From the NCBI GenBank assembly GCA_963277665.1, contig OY728157.1:368666067-368730066 (forward strand): 64,000 nt of DNA, given 5' to 3'. The translations under genes and the position numbers were made by a program. Source of the stretch: Viscum album (taxonomy: Eukaryota; Streptophyta; Magnoliopsida; Santalales; Viscaceae). Below the pieces are notes generated by a model. It did no database searches and was not told the origin of the DNA. It saw nothing but the letters and a program-made list of their open reading frames with translations. Below, in pieces: positions 52,757 through 62,649 of the stretch. Within the stretch, counting starts at the first letter, position 1. The number at the start of each line of letters is the position of its first letter.

Positions 52757-52868
52757 TGTAGACAAGTGGTAGGTACTACACTCTTTTTCCCATCAGTTGT
52801 GTGTTCAAGGAACGTTTCCATATCAATATGCGATGAGTTTTCACCCAACCATCGGGTTGTAATTTTTT
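52757..52868 (+). ncRNA. tRNA-like segment, diverged copy in L2
   Basis: Box A-like TAGACAAGTGG at 52757-52767 fits TRGYNNARNGG well apart from the Y. The box B region near 52800 (TGTTCAAGGAAC) is badly decayed. GTGGTAGGT and TTCACCCAACC are in the same order and spacing as in L1 (66 bases between them), and a T run follows. Shared presence in both LARD-like interiors suggests it was in their common ancestor. It is a relic; activity is very unlikely. Confidence 0.42.
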
Positions 52869-52922
52869 ATTTAAACATTAAAAAATTATTTTCTTCCTAA
52901 ATTACACATCATGTTGATCCTT

Positions 52923-52965
52923 GGGGTTAAAAATGCCCCCCAAAAATAAAAGTTCCCTCAAAATT
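52923..52965 (-). other. Internal polypurine tract and LTR-start-like junction in L2
   Basis: The minus strand reads AAATTTTGAGGGAACTTTTA then TTTTTGGGGGG, then a string ending AACCCC. It matches the gypsy pol end and purine tract followed by a decayed TGTAACACCCC. It lies inside L2, only about 190 bp from the primer site, and is a better match than the purine tract assigned to the L2 LTR at 51829. It may be a second tract carried by the family, or mark the true 3' LTR edge. Confidence 0.5.
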
Positions 52966-53125
52966 TGATTAAAAAACTCCAAATATTTAATACATAAAAC
53001 CTGAAATGGTTTTTCTAAGACTTTGATGTTATGATAAATCTTAATCATATAAAACAATAATTATATCCACAACAATTAAGAAAAAAACTCATGAAAACAT
53101 CTTAATCTCCAAATTGATCTAAACT

Positions 53126-53140
53126 GGCCTATGATGCCAA
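53126..53140 (-). other. Primer binding site of L2 (tRNA-iMet type)
   Basis: The minus strand reads TTGGCATCATAGGCC, matching 12 of 15 bases of TTGGTATCAGAGCCC, immediately beside the right LTR start. Confidence 0.72.
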
Positions 53141-53141
53141 C

Positions 53142-55082
53142 TAAAATAGCTCAAAACCCACATTCTAGGATCTGGTGCTGGAATCGTGAACTTTACATTT
53201 CCAACGTTGATGGTGATAAATGTGACCCAATATCTTTCCATCCAAGCCATACAATATGAAAAAACGGAAAATTGTATCACTTATATTATCTAGGACCTTT
53301 TAGGTTTAATGTTTTATAGAATTTATAAAAAATCCTATATAAACATCACAAAAGTTTTCAAAATATAATTTCTCCAACTTAACCAGGATTTTATTATTTC
53401 ACATTAAGTTATCATCATTGTCCACAAGAAATCAAATCTAGTAATAATTTAATCAACATAATTATTTATAACCTATGGAAGTGAAAACATAATAATAGTG
53501 ATCTTAAATGCTCGATAAAGGAAGTTATAAGCAATAAAATGAAACCAAGAAGAGTATAAGGGTATAATGAAATAATTTTTGTCCATGATCTAGTAAAAAA
53601 AATAACTCATATGCATCAATAACTGAATCATAAATCATGAAACATGAAATAAATCATTAAAAAAGGCATGAGTCATAAGAAACAATAATTATGATCCATG
53701 TGATATCAATCACGATCACAAGGGATGTTATGAATCCTTGGAAATTATAGATAAAATGTGTTTGTATCTTTATCTTCATAGAACAGTTATAAAAGACATA
53801 GGATTAGAATAACCATATGGATGACTTCCAATATAACTATATATAGAATATAATAATTACCCAATGCATTATGTCACTATTTGGGTGTACCTGTTATATA
53901 AGCTATATCAGTAGAACATGGTGATATCTAGAACACCGCATAATATATGTTTTAATAGTCTCAACAAGTGATATCTGGGATGACCCATTATATAAGTTTT
54001 AAGGGGATCACCCCGCACTATCTAGGCAACCCCATCATATAAGTAACATCCAATAACCAAAACATGAATAAAGTACAAAGACAATTCATACAATCATAAA
54101 ACTCAAAAAAAATAATCATTATCCATTTCATAACATGGTCATCCCATGGAAAGGAAATTTGTTCCCAGAAAATATCTTTGAAACATAATTAACCAGTGGA
54201 AGAGAAATGGTTTTCTTAAAAATCTTTTTAATTAATATTATTATATCAAGAGAATTAATGAGTATGGTATCAATAACAAATATACTAGTGAGGTATAAGT
54301 AACAAAATGTGTTTTAAGATTTTATTAATGTAAATACTATTAAAATATCATTAAAACATTCTTAATAGAATTTTCCTTTTCATTTTGAAAATAGCTATTT
54401 AAAAAAATTGAAAATCATTTTCATTGAAAATAATTTCCAAAACACCAGAGATTTTAGAATATTAAAAATGAATTTTATTGAAAAATAACCTTATAAAAAC
54501 TCAAAAAAATGTTCAAAGAAAAAATGTTCATGTTAGTGGGTAGTTTTATATATTTCATACCAAATATTCCTTTCACATGGTAAAATGGATAGAAAGTGAC
54601 TTGTTAGGAAAACGATAATAATATTCATTGAATTTTTTTAAAAAATAAAAAATGGGTAAAAATATATTTAATAAATAATTTTGAAAATGCTAGAATTATT
54701 TTTATTATAAATTACAAAACATGTTTTTGGAAGAAATCATATTTTTTACCCGAGAGAGAAATAATTTTAGCTCTTCTCAAAAACATGTTCTTGACAATTT
54801 TAAGTTCCAAAGAGTGGAAAATGGTACTATTAGATTTAAATAAAATTAATAACTATAGTATATTAAAATACCAGCATTTTTTATAGATTTATCCTCACAT
54901 ATAATAATTGTAAGCATAATCATAAACAATCTCGAATAACAATTAGATTATAATAAAGGATTCTTACCAATTTTGTAACAATCAATCATAATACACATGA
55001 AATAATAACATTAAATGAAAATTATAATATGATTTGAATAATTATATTCATGATATAACATGTTTATGGGGATTTATATACA
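53142..55082 (-). repeat. Right (5') LTR of L2, partial, interrupted by G2
   Basis: Aligns with 36342 to about 38310. Shared landmarks are ATCTGGTGCTGGAATCGT, GTGACCCAATATCTTTCCATCC, ATGAATAAAGTACAAA and CATAATCATAAACAATC. Homology stops at ATATACA, where G2 starts with TGTAACATACC. The rest lies beyond the window's right edge. Confidence 0.75.
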
Positions 55083-55844
55083 TGTAACATACCACCCCTC
55101 ACCCATTGGCTTGGGAATAGGTAGTTGCAATACTAGGGCTTAAGTGATATCCCCCAGACACTAGAGGTAGATAATAAATACCAAGGGTTTAATAATTAGT
55201 TGGGGGAAGATTTTATCATTTTAAAATAAAACAATAAAACCAATATAACCATAAAAACACTCTATGATGAATTAGTACAAAAATAAAACACAAAAAAACA
55301 CAATCCAAATCAAATTGTATCATAGTAGAATACAGAAACCAAAACAAAAAAAACTCAACTACACCAAAGACATCATCTCAAAATATCCCAACATGCTCAA
55401 CGATCCAACTCTATAATCCACACCTAATGAATCATTATGAATCACTTAAAAAATTATTCACCTTTCAGTTAAATGTGTCCCAATATAAAAAATACTTAGA
55501 TACAAAAATGTTCCCAAGAAGGGGGTGAGTATATAACTTAGTAGGTTTTCCCCTAATGACTTACCAATAGATGCTATTATGATTGAAAATTTTATAGAAT
55601 ATTTATATAAATAGTTTAAAATAATTTAAATAAATTTAAATTAAATACAATCAATTTTTTAAAAAAATTTGTTATCCATTTAAGGAAAACAAATAAACAT
55701 TTAAAACCATTTCTCAATTGAAATTTTGGAGTACCCATTCTAATGCCACACATCCACACATTCATGACACCATGGCCCTCCATATAATCATGAGTCGTAA
55801 TTCATCTTTTCACCAAGGCTTTACGTGGTGAACTATTTTGATGC

Positions 55845-55945
55845 GGGAAATTTCATACCCTTATCTATCCCAATTTGATGGGGTAAATTTCATACCATTA
55901 TCTATCCCATGCTTTTATGGGGGAAACATCACGCCTTATCCATCC
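55845..55945. repeat. Short tandem sentence repeated about three times
   Basis: GGGAAATTTCATACCCTTAT, GGGTAAATTTCATACCATTA and GGGAAACATCACGCCTTATC follow each other, each with C/T ATCTATCCCA-type spacing, about 44 bp apart. It is a small degenerate tandem repeat within the G2 LTR. Confidence 0.6.
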
Positions 55946-56835
55946 CAAATTCACATGAACACACATGAAACATTGGAATTTCAAAACCCACACTAATCCA
56001 TTTCAATAAAACATATATTTTATTAAAAAAATTCCACAAACAACATTTTAATAATCAAAACAAAACCATAATTTTTAAGAAATCATTTTAAATTCATGAA
56101 CCAAAACCATTTTCCATAAAACCAACCAATTTAAAATCTCCACAAAACAATCACTAAAGATGATTTTCATCAAGAATAACACTTCAATTTCATAATTTTA
56201 TTCATTAAATTCAATAAATTTGAAATAAACCCTTCGATTTATAACTAAAATAAGTCATGGGTGAATCCACCTACCTCACATCCATTAGCAGAAATAATGA
56301 ACAGGACAAAACCCCTAGAAAAATTGCATAGATCTTTACAAAAGCGCCTTACATCTTGTTCTATATCATCCAATAATTAATTTATCAATAATAATAGAAT
56401 CAAAAAACATGGATTTATACCACATTAATTATATATATCAATCTATGGGAGGGAAGAATAATAAAACTAAGGTAACCAACCAAGTATGATTACTTACCAA
56501 CAAAACTTACCTGTAACATTTCTAGATTTACCTCAGAATCGCTCACGGATAAAGTGGAGTGGTCTCTAAAACCTTTGGAAGGAAATGAAATTGTGTTATG
56601 AAATACCTAGAGATAAAGGAAGGATTAATATGTTGATTCAGAATATATATGAAAAATATATATTTTTTTAATGGTTCATGGTTAGAAATAAAGTTTAGGA
56701 AAACTGTTCACTAACTGTGTGCTAGAAAATATCTTCAGACACACCTCATATGATTTTATTTCATGGTTAGACAAACCATGAACCAGTCATGCTAAAACTC
56801 TATGTTCAACTTCACACATTTTCTTCTGGGTCACT

Positions 56836-56840
56836 ACACG
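56836..56840. repeat. Target duplication of S1, left copy (ACACG)
   Basis: ACACG before S1 against AAACG at 60394-60398 after it; four of five match. The S1 termini TGTAAC...GTTACA are intact, which supports the placement. Confidence 0.65.
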
Positions 56841-58466
56841 TGTAACGCCCCGACCCCAGCTACCCAGAGTCGGTGCATTACTTCGTAACATTGGCATGAT
56901 CACAAAAGATCCAGTCTCGAAAGACCGATTAGTTTAGTAGCCTTGGAAACACTAGATACATTCATAAGTCTTTCATTACATAAAAAAGTAAACAAACTAC
57001 AATAACATGGTCTTCATAGTCCACACTCATATCCTCACTGACTATTCTTGCAAGTCAGTCATAATACACTTCTTCACATCCTGGAAAATATTAAAACATT
57101 GAAAGGGGTGAGCTCAGATGCTCAGTAAGGATAACAATATTGCGGAAGCTTTTATAAGAAAACATAAGCATTTAAGGCAATTTATAACTAAAACAAAAGC
57201 CTTATTGAACTTGAACTTCAGCATATTATGGCAAAAGTAAAATAAAATAATTCCATTACTTGCTCACATGGATATTCTACTAGACGAATAATCACATTAA
57301 ATATCAATAACCATTTTCATAATGAGGGAATGTATAATGCCATACATTCTGAAACACTTTTTCAAGGCCTCGGCCAAGACGTCTAAAATGATTAAGGCCT
57401 CGGCCAAAACCATAAATCAAATTGGGAAAGGGCCTCGGCCAATTCCACGTCTAGTTGTCTCATGAGACCTATCGATGCATCGAGGAGCTATAGCGGGCTC
57501 CACCCATCACATATTAAGTCCAATACATTCCTCATATGAATAGGTTTAAACATAACATAAATATTCGTATTAAAACTAGCATACGAAATGTCAACAATTT
57601 CTCCATAAGCTATGGATGGTATAAAAATAACACATCCACAGTCAAATATTTCACAAAATGTTCAATGGAAGTTTTGTATCATAAATCAATTTCAATTAAA
57701 ATTAAAACCCATCAAAGGATGTTGACATGGATGAAATCAAAGCTATTTGAGATTCATATCTCTCCTTTTTGAAATCATTTAAAAGTCCCATAAAAATAAT
57801 ACATTTACTTTGAAGATATTCTTATAATCTTGTTAGGGAAGCTTCGAAGAAGTTATAATGGCGGAAAATAGCCGCACCCGCCGTATAAGTTAAAAAAAAC
57901 ATTCTTACCTTAAATTTGTCAAAGAGGTCAAAAAGTACATTGTTTGGAAAACGACGGTAAGATTTCTTTCAAAAATGTATAAGGGTGTAAAGGACTTTAA
58001 CACATTTTCCATTTAATAGTAAAAATGTTTTCAAAGAAATTTTTAAGAAACACGGATGTGGATGATAACGAGGTCCTAGTAGATAATTATGTATAAACAA
58101 CCTTGGATAATGAAGAGGTTGTGAAGTAAACCCTTACCTTGTACTTTTACTTGGTTGGGGTAGGTTAACCTCCTGTATAATGTTGAAATAATTGTTATTA
58201 AATTATACAAGAATCATATACATTCATATGATATCATATATGATCTTTTAACATTGCTTTGTTAATAATGTCTTAGTATTATCGTCGTTTCGGGTGTTAA
58301 CTTACTTGTTTTCTTTTATATGTTTTGTTACATAAGCCCTATTTTTTAAGGATAGGTTGTATCTTATTAATATAAATAATGATATCAAGTCCGTAAACAT
58401 TATTTTTAATCATCAAATGAGAATTAAACTTTCATGGATGTGATGGGGAATGAATCTCACCGTGTT

Positions 58467-58496
58467 CGTGGAGACGGTAGTCCGTACGTACGCACG
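58467..58496 (-). repeat. GC-rich LTR module, copy 1 of 2 (S1), palindrome intact
   Basis: CGTGGAGACGGTAG then CGTACGTACG (perfect 10-base palindrome at 58483-58492) then CACG. Follows ATGAATCTCACC, also found beside the L1 copy. Confidence 0.8.
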
Positions 58497-58655
58497 AGCG
58501 ACGATATCATTATTTTGATATTAAATTAATATATAATTGGATAGTATATCATATATACAGAATCATTATCATGTTATATTTATTATTTACATGAATTACA
58601 TATCATTATTATACCCATCTAAATAATAATATATTGAATAACAATTACACCACGA

Positions 58656-58685
58656 CGTGGAGACGGTAAGCCGTACGTACGCACG
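58656..58685 (-). repeat. GC-rich LTR module, copy 2 of 2 (S1), palindrome intact
   Basis: CGTGGAGACGGTAAGC, palindrome CGTACGTACG at 58672-58681, then CACG. It starts 189 bp after copy 1 and about 199 bp before the donor-like block. Confidence 0.8.
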
Positions 58686-58854
58686 TATGGTGACATGTCA
58701 CTAAAATGATGGGTAGAATACTGAATATGGTTGTTCAATATTTATAATAACATCACAGTATATAGAAGATACTGGAGTGATAATTTTAGAATTGAAATAA
58801 TAAACAAAGAGGGAGTGGAAGAAGAAAGAAACATGAAAGAGGGTGATGAAAATG

Positions 58855-58870
58855 TTACCTCTTCTTCGGG
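58855..58870 (-). promoter_or_regulatory. Splice-donor-like conserved block (S1)
   Basis: The minus strand reads CCCGAAGAAGAGGTAA, then CATTTTC. The AG|GTAA donor consensus lies about 165 bp downstream of the TATA box on the transcribed strand, a sensible place for a leader intron donor. Identical in L2. Confidence 0.5.
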
Positions 58871-59026
58871 TTCTTCCTTTTGATTTGATCAAAAGGACTC
58901 CTTAGGATGGCTTTCTGACTAAATTAAAGCTTCTAGGATGAAGGGAGAGAAGTTGGTAGAGTATTTGGGCAGAGGTTTGCCGAACCAAAAGGCTTGGAAG
59001 TGTGAATAAGGTGGTAGAGGTGGGGG

Positions 59027-59036
59027 CTTTTATAAG
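59027..59036 (-). promoter_or_regulatory. TATA box of S1 LTR promoter
   Basis: The minus strand reads CTTATAAAAG, followed by CCCCCACC. It lies in the only GC-rich, purine/pyrimidine-skewed patch around 58900-59070. The L1 equivalents are decayed (CTTTTTAAAAG at 11355 and 17621). Transcription would start roughly 30 bp to the left. Confidence 0.65.
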
Positions 59037-60393
59037 AGGAGAGGAGGGGCTCTTTTGGAAAGATTGAAATGTTACATTATTATACAATGCTTTTCGGATT
59101 CTAAAGGTCCCACACTTATATAATTCGTGTCTAAGGTGATAAGGGTTTTAAATCTCCTCATCCAATAGGCTTTGGACAAGTGTAATCCTTGTATTTTGCA
59201 TTATCTTCTCATTTTATTTAAATCGTTAAATAATGAGGTCATCGCTGCATCATAATGATGTCATAAATAATTTAATTTATTTAATGTCTAAAAATTATAA
59301 ATAAAAATACTATGATGTAGTAAATCTTTTTAGATTTATAATGAATATTTATAGTCAATATTTGGATCTGTGTAACCCCACTTAAAAACTGTTTTAGTAA
59401 AACAACTCATGTTTGTGTCAATTTAATTTTAACATTAAATAAATATATATTAATGTCATTTTCCAACTAAAGTGGCTCCATGGGGTCCCCAAGTTGACCC
59501 ATGGGTTTTCTTGGTCGGCCATGACTCATCCAATTGGAGTAGGACAAGTTTCAATCTCATCTCATATTATTAAAACATTATTTTTACCTTAAACTACACT
59601 AATCACCTCTAATCACGATTAAGAACTTAAAAGTTACGATTCACCAAAAAATTATTTTAATCTCATTGAACCAAATTTTACTTCTTAATGAAAACCATGT
59701 ATGTAAAATTTTTGAAAATCAAATCACATAAGTGGTAATATTTCATTTTAACGAAAAATCTGTTTTTAACAACCACTTAGTGGTTTCACTATTCATCAAA
59801 AATTGAAGTTTTTCAGAATAAGGCCAAAATTTCACCCTAAGCTATAATTGATATTCCGAATTCAAAAATGATGTCTATTTTAAAAAATTCCAAACATATA
59901 AGTTTTATTAATTAATTTTTTAATTAATTTCCGCTGTTACAACAAATAGCGTGTTTTTAAGAAACAATTTATATCAAAAGATTGGCAATTGTTTATGTCC
60001 AATTTCAATGTTAAATTAATTCTAATGACCAAAATTGGATAAAATGGTAAAAATATATTCTAATTATAATTTAAAATCACTAAATATTATAATTTATCAC
60101 AATAAATTATTTTTATTAAAAAAGTTGTTTTTAAGTATTTTTCACTATTCATAAAAATTTAGAAGTTCTCAGAAAAATACCAAAAATTCAACATAGGCTA
60201 ATTTAAATATTCCGAATCCAAAAATGAAGTCCATTTTGATAAATAAAATTTATAAAATTTCAAAAGGTAGGTATTACTATTCACAACGGCTATTTTAGTT
60301 AGTTGTGGTGTGTGTTAGAGCTCAAGGTTGCGTACAACACACGCTATTGCATTATTCGAAGGGAAACGTACAGTGGAAGCTTGGGGTGTTACA

Positions 60394-60398
60394 AAACG
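60394..60398. repeat. Target duplication of S1, right copy (AAACG)
   Basis: Follows the S1 end GTTACA. One mismatch to ACACG at 56836-56840. Confidence 0.65.
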
Positions 60399-60633
60399 GT
60401 TTGGCCAAACTATTTTCCTAACTGTGAACAGACCAAGTGCCCACTATTTCAATAGCATAGTTTCTTGAAAGGTGCTTCACAGTTTCTAATCACCGTTCAT
60501 AAACTTTAAACCTCTATAAAATCCTTTAGAACACTCTAAAACTCCTCTAAATATCTATTAACATAAATTAATTACATTATATACTTAAAATACATAAATA
60601 AAAAGTTAATTACCTAATTCATAGAGTGTTACA
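60399..60633 (-). repeat. Left (3') LTR of G2, second part
   Basis: Resumes the G2 LTR after S1 and ends ATAGAGTGTTACA beside the purine tract. Confidence 0.75.
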
Positions 60634-60650
60634 TTTTCCCCACCATTGGT
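60634..60650 (-). other. Polypurine tract of G2
   Basis: The minus strand reads CCAATGGTGGGGAAAA directly before TGTAACACTC. It fixes the 3' LTR edge and the orientation. Confidence 0.75.
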
Positions 60651-61575
60651 CTTTCCCACTTTAGAAATTTGGACACCACCATTATCCTAAAAGAGTTTGA
60701 GTCATTTATCAACCATTTTCATCACACATTCTAATTTTTCTTCTTAAATTCGACCATGTTTCCATAAAACCTTCACTAAACTGACACTCTTCCAACACTA
60801 TAATTTCTCTTACCTATACACAATATATAATAACACATGAACCAACATAGAATCTAGATCTAGGTCAATGTGATCCCATTGAAACACATGGTTTTTATCA
60901 AGTTGATACTTTCTTGAATGAGATACAAGAAACACAATATACACTAAACCACCCTTTATGGAAAATCCGACCAATATGTCACCTCAATACACCATATAAG
61001 TATCTCAAATATTACTATGTATTGAGGAGATAACTTTCCATTTTTTCCAAAACAATGATTTCCAATACTTTTATAGATTTTAAAGAAGACATGATCACTC
61101 CCCTTGAATAAAAATGGCCATCAGTGATGATCTACATTTGATCTCTAATGTCTCTGAGCCATCTCTATTCTCTTTCTGATCAAATGAATCTTCTTTATTA
61201 TCTCTTGCTGAAGCCTTGGTCCAACCAGTAATGTCTAACATGTTTCCACCCAAAAAAATTTATAACAAAAAGGATGAATATACAATGATTCAAAAGGATC
61301 CATATATATTATGTACTGATAAATTTTTTTATATTGTAAATCTATAAGTATTATGTGCTCCTCCAACGAGCCACCAAAATCCATTACATATGTCGTAAGA
61401 ATATCATACACTTTTTTATCATCCATTTGGAAAATATATCCATATATGGATGATAATTTTACTCATATTCAACTGGGTCCCAAGATCATACTGTTAGTAT
61501 TACAAAAAAATAATATGTAAACCTAGGTTATATGGTCGATACTATCGAAATTGGGATTCCATACCTTTTTACCAC
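60651..61575 (-). pseudogene. C-terminal integrase region of G2, unreadable
   Basis: This should hold the integrase C-terminus. A 63-codon minus frame (61235-61426) has no clear family motif. No chromodomain is readable next to the purine tract, unlike G1. Confidence 0.45.
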
Positions 61576-61860
61576 TTATTGGATATAAATTTCTGAAATG
61601 TATTCCATATTATAAGATTCATGAATATGAATGAAATGGGATAACATTGTGGGATGATCCATTATCACCCATATGGCATCATGTTTTCGAACCATCCTTG
61701 GTAGAACTATTATATAATCCATGCATATATGCTTCAATTTCCACATTATAACATGTATATAGTGCAACATACCCACTAGTCGCCGGTGCGCTACATTAAC
61801 CTTCTGACTAGTGAGGCATCTTGAATCAAACTTAACCACTTTTCTTTTCATGATAACCAA
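61576..61860 (-). pseudogene. Integrase core relic of G2
   Basis: A 94-codon open frame with CLTSQKVN, then WKLKHICMDYIIVLPR, RKHDAIWVIMDHPT and HFIHI. It matches the gypsy integrase segment C..CQ.VK...Q.P.G followed by WKWE.I.MDF..GLPR, then DAIWVIVDRLTKSAHF. It covers the zinc-finger end and the first two catalytic acidic positions (MDY and VIMDH). It is the longest intact coding segment of G2. Confidence 0.85.
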
Positions 61861-62237
61861 ATAAAAAAAATTATTTCATTACCTTACACATATTTTAAAT
61901 GTATGTATTAACATCCCATCTCAAATGGTGATAATCAGGAAGATGTTATTATTTATAAGACAATGTTATAGCCATATGATCTATAAACCATAAAACTGAA
62001 CTCCCATCTGGCTTCCACCCCTCAATGGTCTCCCATAATTGATTTTTCACCTCATAAAAACATTTTTTAAATTGTATTTTTTTCCTATTTAACCATCTCA
62101 ATCTGATCAGGAACTAATTAAATTAGACATAAAACTGCAACACTACCTCCATCTTCATAATCAATGTACTTGTTAGCTATCACTAACATCATCTACCACT
62201 GATCAGAAGCCTCTTTTACCATCTAACCATATAACTT

Positions 62238-62440
62238 CCTACATAATGCATCCGCCACTGAATTTCCATTACTAGTTGTATACATCAATTCATTGTCAAA
62301 TAGTTTAAAATACTCCATCCATATTCTTTATATTCGATTCAAATATCCTTGTGAGAAAATGTGTTTCAAACTCTAATGATCTGTAAACACTATAAATTTC
62401 TCACGAATGAGATATTAATTCCAATCCTTTAAATAATAGA
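62238..62440 (-). pseudogene. RNase H relic of G2
   Basis: The minus strand reads LKDWN*YLIREKFIVFTDH*, then SLKHIFSQGYLNR and NGNSVADALCRK. This follows the family string [28 protein letters not shown]...VVADALSRK. The N-terminal half of the domain is missing. Confidence 0.82.
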
Positions 62441-62606
62441 CATTATTAGATAATTTAAAATCTTTATTTGGCTAGTTTTTCACATATAACCAAAATTTTC
62501 ATGATCCACAAGCAACAACATTATATCTTTGTAACACTATAAAAATAGCACTGATTTTGTCCCATATATTTTCAATTGTGACATGTTCTAAGTGGTGCCA
62601 TAAAAC
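62441..62606 (-). other. Deletion junction region of G2
   Basis: Only about 170 bp between RNase H and the Gag zinc knuckle, where protease and RT (together normally well over 1.5 kb) should be. No motif of either is visible. The exact breakpoint is not resolvable. Confidence 0.6.
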
Positions 62607-62648
62607 ATCACTTCATGTGATCATAATAATCACATTGATAAAATCTAG
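62607..62648 (-). pseudogene. CCHC zinc knuckle relic of G2 Gag
   Basis: The minus strand reads FYQCDYYDHMK*CF. This fits C-x2-C-x4-H-x4-C with the first cysteine changed to F and one codon lost before the last cysteine. Confidence 0.55.
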
Positions 62649-62649
62649 G

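Larger units (their letters stand above)
51829..53125 (-). other. Non-coding interior of L2
   Basis: The beginning reads TCGACCCTAATAAATTAAAA, aligning with the L1 junction TTCTACCCCCTTAAAATGAA. GTTGAAGAAT and ATACTTACTTGAAT near 52229-52290 match L1 near 13620-13660. It carries the tRNA-like segment at 52757-52868 and a second polypurine-tract-like junction at 52923-52965. No pol or gag is present. Confidence 0.6.
36342..55082 (-). mobile_element. Second LARD-like element L2, twice interrupted, right end outside window
   Basis: The left LTR is 36342-40615 plus 51203-51828 (split by G1), the interior 51829-53141, and the right LTR starts at 53142 and is cut by G2 at 55082. Left and right LTRs align over about 1.95 kb, for example CACCCAATGCTATCTAAG near 37231 against CCGCACTATCTAGGCAA near 54013. 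The primer site at 53126-53140 and the purine-tract junction at 51829 give minus orientation. The interior aligns in part with that of L1 and has no pol. The LTR would be about 4.9 kb. The right target duplication cannot be seen. Confidence 0.75.
55083..56840 (-). repeat. Left (3') LTR of G2, first part
   Basis: Begins TGTAACATACCACCCCTCA. Typical low-GC LTR without frames. It includes repeated GGGGTAAATTTCATACC/GGGAAATTTCATACCC-type sentences near 55850-55905. It is interrupted at 56840 by S1. Confidence 0.75.
56841..60393 (-). repeat. Solo LTR S1 of the L family, the youngest insertion
   Basis: 3553 bp from TGTAACGCCCCGACC to GGGGTGTTACA with perfect inverted TGTAAC/GTTACA ends and near-matching five-base flanks. 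No interior or second LTR is present, so it is a solo LTR, the usual product of recombination between two LTRs. It shares with L1 GGGGTGAGCTCAGATGCTCAGT near 57106, the paired GC-rich modules, the donor-like block, a clear TATA box and GGCTCCATGGGGTCCC near 59472. It keeps many CpG sites that have decayed in L1, so it is younger. Minus orientation is taken from L1. Confidence 0.85.
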
